DNA of 64,000 nt from Sipunculus nudus (Eukaryota > Annelida > Sipuncula > Golfingiida > Sipunculidae), in contig CM049320.1 in NCBI GenBank assembly GCA_026874595.1, forward strand, positions 48,372,714 to 48,436,713. Direction: 5' to 3'. Position 1 is the first letter of the stretch. Each line of letters starts with the position of its first letter. Positions 1 to 13,501 of the stretch are shown piece after piece. The notes under the pieces were generated by a model. That model searched no databases. It was not told the DNA's origin and saw nothing but the letters and a program-made list of their open reading frames with translations. Made by a program: the position numbers and the translations under genes.

Positions 1-3000
1 AAACCAAGACAGGAGCAGGTGATTTGTGTGTCATCCCCTCAGTTAAACCAAGACAGGAGCAGGTGATATGTGTGTCATCCCCTCAGTTAAACCAAGACAG
101 GAGCAGGTGATTTGTGTGTCATCCCCTCAGTTAAACCAAGACAGGAGCAGGTGATTTGTGTGTCATCCCCTCAGTTAAACCAAGACAGGAGCAGGTGATT
201 TGTGTGTCATCCCCTCAGTTAAACCAAGACAGGAGCAGGTGATTTGTGTGTCATCCCTACAGTTAAACCAAGACAGGAGCAGGTGATTTGTGTGTCATCC
301 CCTCAGTTAAACCAAGACAGGAGCAGGTGATTTGTGTGTCATCCCCTCAGTTAAACCAAGACAGGAGTAGGTGATTTGTGTGTCATCCCCTCAGTTAAAC
401 CAAGACAGGAGCAGGTGATTTGTGTGTCATCCTCTCAGTTAAACCAAGACAGGAGCAGGTGATTTGTGTGTCATCCACTCAGTTAAACCAAGACAGGAGC
501 AGGGGATTTGTGTGTCATCCTCTCAGTTAAACCAAGACAGGAGCAGGTGATTTGTGTGTCATCCTCTCAGTTAAACCAAGACAGGAGCAGGGGATTTGCG
601 TGTCATCCCCTCAGTTAAACCAAGACAGGAGCAGGTGATTTGTGTGTCATCCCCTCAGTTAAACCAAGACAGGAGCAGGTGATTTGTGTGTCATCCCTAC
701 AGTTAAACCAAGACAGGAGCAGGTGATTTGTGTGTCATCCTCTCAGTTAAACAAAGACAGGAGTAGGTGATGTGTGTCATCCCCTCAGTTAAACCAAGAC
801 AGGAGCAGGTGATTTGTGTGTCATCCCTACAGTTAAACCAAGACAGGAGCAGGTGATTTGTGTGTCATCCACTCAGTTAAACCAAGACAGGAGCAGGTGA
901 TTTGTGTGTCATCCCTACAGTTAAACCAAGACAGGAGAAGGTGATGTGTGTCATCCCTACAGTTAAACCAAGACAGGAGCAGGTGATTTGTGTGTCATCC
1001 CTACAGTTAAACCAAGACAGGAGTAGGTGATTTGTGTGTCATCCACTCAGTTAAACCAAGACAGGAGCAGGTGATTTGTGTGTCATCCCTACAGTTAAAC
1101 CAAGACAGGAGCAGGTGATTTGTGTGTCATCCCCTCAGTTAAACCAAGACAGGAGCAGGTGATTTGTGTGTCATCCTCTCAGTTAAACCAAGACAGGAGC
1201 AGGTGATTTGTGTGTCATCCACTCAGTTAAACCAAGACAGGAGCAGGGGATTTGTGTGTCATCCTCTCAGTTAAACCAAGACAGGAGCAGGTGATTTGTG
1301 TGTCATCCTCTCAGTTAAACCAAGACAGGAGCAGGGGATTTGTGTGTCATCCCCTCAGTTAAACCAAGACAGGAGCAGGTGATTTGTGTGTCATCCCCTC
1401 AGTTAAACCAAGACAGGAGCAGGTGATTTGTGTGTCATCCCTACAGTTAAACCAAGACAGGAGCAGGTGATTTGTGTGTCATCCTCTCAGTTAAACAAAG
1501 ACAGGAGTAGGTGATGTGTGTCATCCCCTCAGTTAAACCAAGACAGGAGCAGGTGATTTGTGTGTCATCCCTACAGTTAAACCAAGACAGGAGCAGGTGA
1601 TTTGTGTGTCATCCACTCAGTTAAACCAAGACAGGAGCAGGTGATTTGTGTGTCATCCCTACAGTTAAACCAAGACAGGAGTAGGTGATGTGTGTCATCC
1701 CTACAGTTAAACCAAGACAGGAGCAGGTGATTTGTGTGTCATCCCTACAGTTAAACCAAGACAGGAGTAGGTGATTTGTGTGTCATCCACTCAGTTAAAC
1801 CAAGACAGGAGCAGGTGATTTGTGTGTCATCCCTACAGTTAAACCAAGACAGGAGCAGGTGATTTGTGTGTCATCCACTCAGTTAAACCAAGACAGGAGC
1901 AGGTGATTTGTGTGTCATCCCTACAGTTAAACCAAGACAGGAGCAGGTGATTTGTGTGTCATCCCCTCAGTTAAACCAAGACAGGAGCAGGTGATTTGTG
2001 TGTCATCCCTACAGTTAAACCAAGACAGGAGCAGGTGATTTGTGTGTCATCCTCTCAGTTAAACCAAGACAGGAGTAGGTGATGTGTGTCATCCCTACAG
2101 TTAAACCAAGACAGGAGCAGGTGATTTGTGTGTCATCCCCTCAGTTAAACCAAGACAGGAGCAGGTGATTTGTGTGTCATCCCCTCAGTTAAACCAAGAC
2201 AGGAGCAGGTGATTTGTGTGTCATCCCCTCAGTTAAACCAAGACAGGAGCAGGTGATTTGTGTGTCATCCCCTCAGTTAAACCAAGACAGGAGCAGGTGA
2301 TTTGTGTGTCATCCCTACAGTTAAACCAAGACAGGAGCAGGTGATTTGTGTGTCATCCCTACAGTTAAACCAAGACAGGAGCAGGTGATTTGTGTGTCAT
2401 CCCTACAGTTAAACCAAGACAGGAGCAGGTGATTTGTGTGTCATCCCCTCAGTTAAACCAAGACAGGAGCAGGTGATTTGTGTGTCATCCCTACAGTTAA
2501 ACCAAGACAGGAGTAGGTGATTTGTGTGTCATCCACTCAGTTAAACCAAGACAGGAGCAGGTGATTTGTGTGTCATCCCTACAGTTAAACCAAGACAGGA
2601 GCAGGTGATTTGTGTGTCATCCCTTCAGTTAAACCAAGACAGGAGCAGGTGATTTGTGTGTCATCCCCTCAGTTAAACCAAGACAGGAGCAGGTGATTTG
2701 TGTGTCATCCCCTCAGTTAAACCAAGACAGGAGCAGGTGATTTGTGTGTCATCCCCTCAGTTAAACCAAGACAGGAGCAGGTGATTTGTGTGTCATCCCT
2801 ACAGTTAAACCAAGACAGGAGCAGGTGATTTGTGTGTCATCCCCTCAGTTAAACCAAGACAGGAGCAGGTGATTTGTGTGTCATCCCCTCAGTTAAACCA
2901 AGACAGGAGCAGGTGATTTGTGTGTCATCCCCTCAGTTAAACCAAGACAGGAGCAGGTGATTTGTGTGTCATCCCCTCAGTTAAACCAAGACAGGAGCAG

Positions 3001-6000
3001 GTGATTTGTGTGTCATCCCTACAGTTAAACCAAGACAGGAGTAGGTGATTTGTGTGTCATCCACTCAGTTAAACCAAGACAGGAGCAGGTGATTTGTGTG
3101 TCATCCCTACAGTTAAACCAAGACAGGAGCAGGTGATTTGTGTGTCATCCCCTCAGTTAAACCAAGACAGGAGCAGGTGATTTGTGTGTCATCCCCTCAG
3201 TTAAACCAAGACAGGAGCAGGTGATTTGTGTGTCATCCCCTCAGTTAAACCAAGACAGGAGCAGGTGATTTGTGTGTCATCCCTACAGTTAAACCAAGAC
3301 AGGAGCAGGTGATTTGTGTGTCATCCCCTCAGTTAAACCAAGACAGGAGCAGGTGATTTGTGTGTCATCCCTACAGTTAAACCAAGACAGGAGCAGGTGA
3401 TTTGTGTGTCATCCCTACAGTTAAACCAAGACAGGAGCAGGTGATTTGTGTGTCATCCCCTCAGTTAAACCAAGACAGGAGCAGGTGATTTGTGTGTCAT
3501 CCCTACAGTTAAACCAAGACAGGAGTAGGTGATTTGTGTGTCATCCACTCAGTTAAACCAAGACAGGAGCAGGTGATTTGTGTGTCATCCCTACAGTTAA
3601 ACCAAGACAGGAGCAGGTGATTTGTGTGTCATCCCCTCAGTTAAACCAAGACAGGAGCAGGTGATTTGTGTGTCATCCCCTCAGTTAAACCAAGACAGGA
3701 GCAGGTGATTTGTGTGTCATCCCCTCAGTTAAACCAAGACAGGAGCAGGTGATTTGTGTGTCATCCCTACAGTTAAACCAAGACAGGAGCAGGTGATTTG
3801 TGTGTCATCCACTCAGTTAAACCAAGACAGGAGCAGGTGATTTGTGTGTCATCCCTACAGTTAAACCAAGACAGGAGCAGGTGATTTGTGTGTCATCCCC
3901 TCAGTTAAACCAAGACAGGAGCAGGTGATTTGTGTGTCATCCCCTCAGTTAAACCAAGACAGGAGCAGGTGATTTGTGTGTCATCCCCTCAGTTAAACCA
4001 AGACAGGAGCAGGTGATTTGTGTGTCATCCCCTCAGTTAAACCAAGACAGGAGCAGGTGATTTGTGTGTCATCCCTACAGTTAAACCAAGACAGGAGCAG
4101 GTGATTTGTGTGTCATCCTCTCAGTTAAACCAAGACAGGAGCAGGTGATTTGTGTGTCATCCCTACAGTTAAACCAAGACAGGAGTAGGTGATGTGTGTC
4201 ATCCCTACAGTTAAACCAAGACAGGAATAGGTGATTTGTGTGTCATCCCCTCAGTTAAACCAAGACAGGAGCAGGTGATTTGTGTGTCATCCCCTCAGTT
4301 AAACCAAGACAGGAGCAGGTGATTTGTGTGTCATCCCTACAGTTAAACCAAGACAGGAGCAGGTGATTTGTGTGTCATCCCTACAGTTAAACCAAGACAG
4401 GAGCAGGTGATTTGTGTGTCATCCCTACAGTTAAACCAAGACAGGAGCAGGTGATTTGTGTGTCATCCCTACAGTTAAACCAAGACAGGAGCAGGTGATT
4501 TGTGTGTCATCCCCTCAGTTAAACCAAGACAGGAGCAGGTGATTTGTGTGTCATCCCCTCAGTTAAACCAAGACAGGAGCAGGTGATTTGTGTGTCATCC
4601 CCTCAGTTAAACCAAGACAGGAGCAGGTGATTTGTGTGTCATCCCTACAGTTAAACCAAGACAGGAGCAGGTGATTTGTGTGTCATCCCCTCAGTTAAAC
4701 CAAGACAGGAGCAGGTGATTTGTGTGTCATCCCCTCAGTTAAACCAAGACAGGAGCAGGTGATTTGTGTGTCATCCCCTCAGTTAAACCAAGACAGGAGT
4801 AGGTGATTTGTGTGTCATCCCCTCAGTTAAACCAAGACAGGAGCAGGTGATTTGTGTGTCATCCCTACAGTTAAACCAAGACAGGAGCAGGTGATTTGTG
4901 TGTCATCCCTACAGTTAAACCAAGGCAGGAGCAGGTGATTTGTGCGTCATCCCCTCAGTTAAACCAAGACAGGAGCAGGTGATTTGTGTGTCATCCCCTC
5001 AGTTAAACCAAGACAGGAGCAGGTGATTTGTGTGTCATCCCCTCAGTTAAACCAAGACAGGAGCAGGTGATTTGTGTGTCATCCCCTCAGTTAAACCAAG
5101 ACAGGAGCAGGTGATTTGTGTGTCATCCCTACAGTTAAACCAAGACAGGAGCAGGTGATTTGTGTGTCATCCCTACAGTTAAACCAAGACAGGAGCAGGT
5201 GATTTGTGTGTCATCCCTACAGTTAAACCAAGACAGGAGCAGGTGATTTGTGTGTCATCCCCTCAGTTAAACCAAGACAGGAGCAGGTGATTTGTGTGTC
5301 ATCCCCTCAGTTAAACCAAGACAGGAGCAGGTGATTTGTGTGTCATCCCTACAGTTAAACCAAGACAGGAGCAGGTGATTTGTGTGTCATCCCCTCAGTT
5401 AAACCAAGACAGGAGCAGGTGATTTGTGTGTCATCCCTACAGTTAAACCAAGACAGGAGCAGGTGATGTGTGTGTCATCCCCTCAGTTAAACCAAGACAG
5501 GAGCAGGTGATTTGTGTGTCATCCCTACAGTTAAACCAAGACAGGAGCAGGTGATTTGTGTGTCATCCCTACAGTTAAACCAAGACAGGAGTAGGTGATT
5601 TGTGTGTCATCCACTCAGTTAAACCAAGACAGGAGCAGGTGATTTGTGTGTCATCCCTACAGTTAAACCAAGACAGGAGCAGGTGATTTGTGTGTCATCC
5701 CTACAGTTAAACCAAGACAGGAGCAGGTGATTTGTGTGTCATCCCTACAGTTAAACCAAGACAGGAGCAGGTGATTTGTGTGTCATCCCTACAGTTAAAC
5801 CAAGGCAGGAGCAGGTGATTTGTGCGTCATCCCCTCAGTTAAACCAAGACAGGAGCAGGTGATTTGTGTGTCATCCCCTCAGTTAAACCAAGACAGGAGC
5901 AGGTGATTTGTGTGTCATCCCCTCAGTTAAACCAAGACAGGAGCAGGTGATTTGTGTGTCATCCCCTCAGTTAAACCAAGACAGGAGCAGGTGATTTGTG

Positions 6001-9000
6001 TGTCATCCCCTCAGTTAAACCAAGACAGGAGCAGGTGATTTGTGTGTCATCCCCTCAGTTAAACCAAGACAGGAGCAGGTGATTTGTGTGTCATCCCCTC
6101 AGTTAAACCAAGACAGGAGCAGGTGATTTGTGTGTCATCCCTACAGTTAAACCAAGACAGGAGCAGGTGATTTGTGTGTCATCCTCTCAGTTAAACCAAG
6201 ACAGGAGCAGGTGATTTGTGTGTCATCCCTACAGTTAAACCAAGACAGGAGTAGATGATGTGTGTCATCCCTACAGTTAAACCAAGACAGGAGTAGGTGA
6301 TTTGTGTGTCATCCCCTCAGTTAAACCAAGACAGGAGCAGGTGATTTGTGTGTCATCCCCTCAGTTAAACCAAGACAGGAGCAGGTGATTTGTGTGTCAT
6401 CCCTACAGTTAAACCAAGACAGGAGCAGGTGATTCGTGTGTCATCCCTACAGTTAAACCAAGACAGGAGTAGGTGATTTGTGTGTCATCCACTCAGTTAA
6501 ACCAAGACAGGAGCAGGTGATTTGTGTGTCATCCCTACAGTTAAACCAAGACAGGAGCAGGTGATTTGTGTGTCATCCCTACAGTTAAACCAAGACAGGA
6601 GCAGGTGATTTGTGTGTCATCCCCTCAGTTAAACCAAGACAGGAGCAGGTGATTTGTGTGTCATCCCCTCAGTTAAACCAAGACAGGAGCAGGTGATTTG
6701 TGTGTCATCCCCTCAGTTAAACCAAGACAGGAGCAGGTGATTTGTGTGTCATCCCCTCAGTTAAACCAAGACAGGAGCAGGTGATTTGTGTGTCATCCCT
6801 ACAGTTAAACCAAGACAGGAGCAGGTGATTTGTGTGTCATCCCCTCAGTTAAACCAAGACAGGAGCAGGTGATTGTGTGTCATCCCCTCAGTTAAACCAA
6901 GACAGGAGCAGGTGATTTGTGTGTCATCCCCTCAGTTAAACCAAGACAGGAGCAGGTGATTTGTGTGTCATCCCTACAGTTAAACCAAGACAGGAGCAGG
7001 TGATTTGTGTGTCATCCCCTCAGTTAAACCAAGACAGGAGCAGGTGATTTGTGTGTCATCCCCTCAGTTAAACCAAGACAGGAGCAGGTGATTTGTGTGT
7101 CATCCCTACAGTTAAACCAAGACAGGAGCAGGTGATTTGTGTGTCATCCCCTCGGTTAAACCAAGACAGGAGCAGGTGATTTGTGTGTCATCCCCTCAGT
7201 TAAACCAAGACAGGAGCAGGTGATTTGTGTGTCATCCCTACAGTTAAACCAAGAAAGGAGCAGGTGATTTGTGTGTCATCCCCTCAGTTAAACCAAGACA
7301 GGAGCAGGTGATTTGTGTGTCATCCTCTCAGTTAAACCAAGACAGGAGCAGGTGATTTGTGTGTCATCCCCTCAGTTAAACCAAGACAGGAGCAGGTGAT
7401 TTGTGTGTCATCCCCTCAGTTATACCAAGACAGGAGTAGGTGATTTGTGTGTCATCCCCTCAGTTAAACCAAGACAGGAGCAGGTGATTTGTGTGTCATC
7501 CCCTCAGTTAAACCAAGACAGGAGCAGGTGATTTGTGTGTCATCCCCTCAGTTAAACCAAGACAGGAGCAGGTGATTTGTGTGTCATCCCCTCAGTTAAA
7601 CCAAGACAGGAGCAGGTGATTTGTGTGTCATCCCTACAGTTAAACCAAGACAGGAGCAGGTGATTTGTGTGTCATCCCTACAGTTAAACCAAGGCAGGAG
7701 CAGGTGATTTGTGCGTCATCCCCTCAGTTAAACCAAGACAGGAGTAGGTGATTTGTGTGTCATCCCCTCAGTTAAACCAAGACAGGAGCAGGTGATTTGT
7801 GTGTCATCCCCTCAGTTAAACCAAGACAGGAGCAGGTGATTTGTGTGTCATCCCCTCAGTTAAACCAAGACAGGAGCAGGTGATTTGTGTGTCATCCCTA
7901 CAGTTAAACCAAGACAGGAGCAGGTGATTTGTGTGTCATCCCTACAGTTAAACCAAGACAGGAGCAGGTGATTTGTGTGTCATCCTCTCAGTTAAACCAA
8001 GACAGGAGCAGGTGATTTGTGTGTCATCCGTACAGTTAAACCAAGACAGGAGCAGGTGATTTGTGTGTCATCCCCTCAGTTAAACCAAGACAGGAGCAGG
8101 TGATTTGTGTGTCATCCCTACAGTTAAACCAAGACAGGAGCAGGTGATTTGTGTGTCATCCCCTCAGTTAAACCAAGACAGGAGCAGGTGATTTGTGTGT
8201 CATCCCTACAGTTAAACCAAGACAGGAGCAGGTGATGTGTGTGTCATTCCCTCAGTTAAACCAAGACAGGAGCAGGTGATTTGTGTGTCATCCCTACAGT
8301 TAAACCAAGACAGGAGCAGGTGATTTGTGTGTCATCCCCTCAGTTAAACCAAGACAGGAGCAGGTGATGTGTGTGTCATCCCTACAGTTAAACCAAGACA
8401 GGAGCAGGTGATTTGTGTGTCATCCCTACAGTTAAACCAAGACAGGAGCAGGTGATTTGTGTGTCATCCCCTCAGTTAAACCAAGACAGGAGCAGGTGAT
8501 TTGTGTGTCATCCTCTCAGTTAAACCAAGACAGGAGCAGGTGATTTGTGTGTCATCCCCTCAGTTAAACCAAGACAGGAGCAGGTGATTTGTGTGTCATC
8601 CCCTCAGTTAAACCAAGACAGGAGCAGGTGATTTGTGTGTCATCCCCTCAGTTAAACCAAGACAGGAGCAGGTGATTTGTGTGTCATCCTCTCAGTTAAA
8701 CCAAGACAAGAGCAGGTGATGTGTGTGTCATCCCCTCAGTTAAACCAAGACAGGAGTAGGTGATTTGTGTGTCATCCCTACAGTTAAACCAAGACAGGAG
8801 CAGGTGATTTGTGTGTCATCCCTACAGTTAAACCAAGACAGGAGCAGGTGATTTGTGTGTCATCCCCTCAGTTAAACCAAGACAGGAGCAGGTGATTTGT
8901 GTGTCATCCCTACAGTTAAACCAAGACAGGAGTAGGTGATTTGTGTGTCATCCCTACAGTTAAACCAAGACAGGAGCAGGTGATTTGTGTGTCATCCCTA

Positions 9001-9928
9001 CAGTTAAACCAAGACAGGAGCAGGTGATTTGTGTGTCATCCCTACAGTTAAACCAAGACAGGAGCAGGTGATGTGTGTCATCCCCTCAGTTAAACCAAGA
9101 CAGGAGCAGGTGATTTGTGTGTCATCCCCTCAGTTAAACCAAGACAGGAGCAGGTGATTTGTGTGTCATCCCCTCAGTTAAACCAAGACAGGAGTAGGTG
9201 ATTTGTGTGTCATCCCTACAGTTAAACCAAGACAGGAGCAGGTGATGTGTGTCATCCCCTCAGTTAAACCAAGACAGGAGTAGGTGATTTGTGTGTCATC
9301 CCCTCAGTTAAACCAAGACAGGAGCAGGTGATTTGTGTGTCATCCCCTCAGTTAAACCAAGACAGGAGCAGGTGATTTGTGTGTCATCCCCTCAGTTAAA
9401 CCAAGACAGGAGCAGGTGATTTGTGTGTCATCCCTACAGTTAAACCAAGACAGGAGCAGGTGATTTGTGTGTCATCCCCTCAGTTAAACCAAGACAGGAG
9501 CAGGTGATTTGTGTGTCATCCCCTCAGTTAAACCAAGACAGGAGCAGGTGATTTGTGTGTCATCCCCTCAGTTAAACCAAGACAGGAGCAGGTGATTTGT
9601 GTGTCATCCCCTCAGTTAAACCAAGACAGGAGCAGGTGATTTGTGTGTCATCCCCTCAGTTAAACCAAGACAGGAGCAGGTGATTTGTGTGTCATCCCTA
9701 CAGTTAAACCAAGACAGGAGCAGGTGATTTGTGTGTCATACCCTCAGTTAAACCAAGACAGGAGCAGGTGATTTGTGTGTCATCCCCTCAGTTAAACCAA
9801 GACAGGAGCAGGTGATTTGTGTGTCATCCTCTCAGTTAAACCAAGACAGGAGTAGGTGATTTGTGTGTCATCCCCTCAGTTAAACCAAGACAGGTGTAGG
9901 TGATTTGTGTGTCATCCTCTCAGTTAAA
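1..9928. repeat. 44-bp minisatellite array, about 226 copies
   Basis: The unit runs AAACCAAGACAGGAGCAGGT, then GATTTGTGTGTCATCC, then a variable CCTC, CTAC, TCTC or ACTC, then AGTT. Units repeat every 44 bp from the first base of the window, so the left end is not seen. The array stops at CTCAGTTAAAGTGAGC near 9928. Some units lack TT (GATGTGTG) and are 42 bp. Recurrent variants are GAGTAG, GGGGAT, CAAGGCAGG and TGCGTC. The same order of variants recurs, which shows higher-order duplication (744 bp near 750/1494; 880 bp near 4921/5801). No reading frame stays open through it. It lies upstream of the first agrin-like exon, probably in the preceding intron or in the 5' flank. Confidence 0.97.
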
Positions 9929-12900
9929 GTGAGCAAACCTTACAGGCATCCACTATTACGTGATTTTAGAAGTTTCAAGTTTTATTATGGGCTTAGACTT
10001 GCACATTGTATTTTAATCCATATCAGATGAGATCTTTGTCTTCAATCCCTTTTAACAAAAGGATGAATTGGAACAAAAACTGATTTATAGTTACAGTTTG
10101 ACTTTCTGTGTACTTACTTTTAGGAGTTTGTATATATATCACATAATGTGTATAAACATGCCATGTTCACCCACTAAAGATGGGCTCTCTGATGATTAAA
10201 ACAAATTTATTCTGACAAGAAGAGAGACTGAGACTGTAAAGCTGCAAGGTTTACTTGTTAAATAGGATTTTGAAAGTTGTTAGATTCCCGATGGTTAGTG
10301 TGTATGCTTTAAAGGTGAGGCAGAGGAGCTGAGAGTGGCTGGTCAGAGAGGGAGCCCACGGACAGCTAGTAATTTCCATGTCTGTCACCAATGAGGCATG
10401 CTGATCACATATTGGCCAAGTTTGATCACAAGTGGGAGGTGTAGAACAACTCGGGTGTAATCTGTCTGTCTGGCCATGCTCCAAAATGGGCTTTTTTCCA
10501 TCAGTGTTAACATCGGTTTTGATGCAGGTCAGGGCAGGGAATGTACTGGCCAGCTGGCCTGTATTGCTTGGTAACCTGGATTTTATTAGTCGTTCTGCTG
10601 TTCTATTTGAGTTGTGTTTGATGTTTCTTCATGTTTTGTTCATAAATGACCAGACTTTCAGGGTTCTATGTAAATGTCATACAGGGCCCCGGAGGCAGGT
10701 TGTGGTGGTTTACTATCATTGATACTTCACCAAATTCTTTATTTAATGACAAATTAAAACAAAATTTAATTCTGCAAAATAAACTTTGTTTTAATTTATA
10801 AATGAGGTCTGACATTTATGCTGGCCTAATAGATTTAATAAGGAGCAATAAGCTGGATAACTAGATTTAATATTTAATGAATGTTAACAAGTATTTTGAC
10901 TGTTGAAACAACAAAGAATGACATATCACATTCAGCAGAGAAAGGACTGGGGTATACTTAGTAGCTGTGAATTAGTAATGAACACTAGTGATATGAAAAA
11001 AAAAAAAAAGTAAAATTCTTTCTAGCACAGATTAAATTGTCACAAAGATTGGAAAGACATGTCAGTATAAAATGTCAAAATAAACACCAGAAAAAATGTA
11101 TGAAAATAGCAGGAGAAATATTTGATTTGTTTCAGTGACATATATTAACAGTCAGGCAGCTGAAGCCAAGCATGTTCACAATTGATGATTTCCTATGTTC
11201 AATAGGAGACTTTTGTGGAGAGAGTGTCTTTCATAAGATAGAATTGTAGATCTTTTTTTTATGAAATAAACTTGAAAGTAAAGCCTTGAGTTTGACATGA
11301 TGATGTATTTGATGGAGATTGTTGACAGTGAGGGTGCCATCACAGTGATCTAGTATCAACCAGTGTATAATAGTGTTCTGATTTAACTGTTCATGGCTGG
11401 GGTCAGAAAGGAGATACTGTCTCAGTTAAGCCCTAATACTGTCACAGGAATTGTATATTCACAGATTTCCCAATATATATGTACTTCTGTGTGATAAGAA
11501 GTCCATGAATGGGCGTTACAGTGTACTGTATTATTTGGCTTAGCTAGGGAGTTTAATTCAAGCTAGTAAACTCAATATTTTATCTTCTTGCTGCAGATAA
11601 GGGATAGCTTTAAGCCATGGTAACTTTCGTGGAGTAAAATGAGGGGTGCCAAGGGGACCAACATGACCATAAGACCTGACTTGAAGCAAAATCCAATACC
11701 TTTCTGTTCAGGGCCCATAGGCAACGTCAAGGCCGAGCAGCTCAAGTTTGTAGACATGGGAGTATGGATGTGAACATTGAGTTAAATTGGTCAGATGACA
11801 GCATGGAGCGGCAGTAACATTGACCGTCTAAGACACTCTTCCATTAGTGGGATTACATCCCCTCCACACCCCTCAGCTGACGCTTTAACAAGTCGTGGCA
11901 GCTCACTGCGACTACTGCTGGTGGCTGCTGGATGGTTATTCCAGGTTGTGTCATTGATAATTAGCCATGAGAGCAGGTTGTCAGACCGTGCAGTGTGAGA
12001 GTTACGTGAAGATCTCTTAGCTTGGATAAATTAACAATCAATAGAGCATGTTACGAGGCAGGAGGTAGCTCACTTTTTTTTACGATTTAACTGAGGTGGG
12101 TTGTGGCCTGCATGCAGACCTTAGGATAAGCAAATCTTGATGTCAGCACTGGTTTATAAGATGCTGTGTCCTGGGCCGGCCACGGGATCAGCATCGCGTT
12201 AAAACCTCATGCATTGCTGCCAGTAAGCTAGACTCCCATAGTGATTGATTTAGATATATGACAATACTGAACTTGTAATCGACGCTCCGTCTGGAAGTTC
12301 TCTAGGGGCAGGAACCACGAAAAAGCTGCCGTCCACACCTCGCCACAGATAACTGGATGACATCCCACCATCCGTCTTAGTTTGAGCTGCACCAGTCTCA
12401 TGAAATCAACACCACAAACAACCTGTAATGTTGTCAGGTGCTGTTTTATGAGCTGGTGTTTCAATAGATCGATTGCCAAACAAATTACTCGCTACTCTGC
12501 CTGAGGACACTTGTAGGAGTGCTCACCCTAGGATACAGGTACCCCCTCTCCGGCTTAAGTCACTGTTACCCACCCAAAGGATACAACAGAGCTACCAATT
12601 ATGATGATATTGGTATTGAAATGATCAGTAAATAACAGCCTGGAGCACACCAGAGGGCCCTGAGGTGGCAAATAGAAGACAGTTTGATGAAGCCCTCCCA
12701 GCTTCCTACCGCTACCGGCATATTTAGATGCAGGCTGTGAATATTTGATGAGATTATCTTGATTTGGCTGTGGGTCGAGACTGTTGGAATGAGTAGTGGG
12801 CCTTTGATAAAAGGAAATTGCATGTGCTCAGTTGTCTAGGCTCCGTGCCGGGTGTAGTTATACATGGGAGAGTGGCAGGTAGCATGCATCTGTGTGGAGG

Positions 12901-13264
12901 TTCCCACCTGTACATCCAAGATTAATCCATTGGGATAAACAACGCTTTCTGATTAGTTGTGTGTGATATGCTGTTCTCATGCGAAAACTGGAGCCGTCTT
13001 TCCCGTTTGAACCGGGGTCCAGTAACTACTCGAGAAAGTTTTCTTCACCAGGTGTGCCGCCTCACTTCAGTGCTTACCAAGTTTCTGTGGTCACTGGACA
13101 GGTAGCAGACATGCAGGCCCACGAGCCGCACCTTTTCCTGACCACTGGAGGGGGGAGGGTGGCAGTACTTCAGGCCAGCTCGTTGGCCCTTCCTCCACTA
13201 AACATGCTTACTTTGATGACTGTTGTGTTACAGCTGGCTCAGGCCTGTTATGTTTACCCTCCAG
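9929..13264. other. Single-copy non-coding DNA upstream of the first exon
   Basis: This AT-rich stretch lies between the 44-bp array and the first FS exon. It contains a run of about 14 A near 10997. From about 11,570 to 13,260 it becomes visibly richer in G+C and CpG, which may mark a conserved or regulatory block or a 5' exon. I recognise no protein domain in its short ORFs, apart from the candidate N-terminal frame at 12979-13264 listed separately. Confidence 0.6.
12979..13264 (+). other. Candidate alternative 5' coding segment (signal peptide or type II membrane anchor)
   Basis: An open frame starts at ATG 12979, after an in-frame TGA at 12964-12966, and continues without a stop into the FS exon in the correct frame. 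Residues 1-66 are Ser/Pro/Gly-rich with no recognisable domain. Residues about 67-89 are hydrophobic. An internal Met at residue 76 (13204) begins MLTLMTVVLQLAQA, which has a good -3/-1 AxA signal-peptidase site before Cys90. This could be an NtA-less secreted N-terminus or a transmembrane form like the short N-terminal agrin isoform known in vertebrates. Against it, a good splice acceptor (TTTACCCTCCAG) lies exactly at 13264 at the phase expected for FS modules, so the frame may be intronic chance. Confidence 0.3.
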
Positions 13265-13501
13265 ATATCAAGGACCCCTGTGAGAACAAGGAGTGCAGCT
13301 TCGGAGCGGAGTGTGTCCCGTCAATTGATGGACTGACCGCTAAATGCCAGTGCCCTGACCAGTGTGACGATTTTGGAGACACGGTGGACAGTTCCCCGGT
13401 GTGCGGCGATGACGGCCGTGACTACGCTAATCAGTGTGAGATGCGAAGGACAGCGTGCCATCACATGAAAGAAATACGGATGAAGTACATGGGCAAATGT
13501 G
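13265..13501 (+). CDS. AGRN: Agrin-like exon encoding a complete follistatin/Kazal module (first FS in window)
   Basis: The exon is 237 nt (79 codons), phase 1 at both ends. Acceptor TTTACCCTCCAG precedes 13265 and donor G|GTAAGT follows 13501. Numbering from the Asp whose first base is in the preceding exon (or at 13264 if read through), ten cysteines lie at 6, 11, 17, 28, 30, 34, 47, 58, 65 and 79. The first part is an EGF-like FOLN hairpin with CSFGAEC and DGLTAKCQCP. The second is a Kazal domain with the VCGDDGRDYANQC signature (46-58). The spacing and the DGLTA and CSFG motifs are those of the first agrin FS module, a secreted heparan-sulfate proteoglycan that organises synapses and basement membrane. 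The module is full length. Other multi-FS proteins are less likely because the next exon begins with DPC directly after the closing GKC. Confidence 0.88.

Noticed and set aside
12979-13203. First 75 residues of the frame before the FS exon as a conserved domain
   Set aside because: No NtA or other domain signature is seen. I kept only the hydrophobic segment as a candidate.
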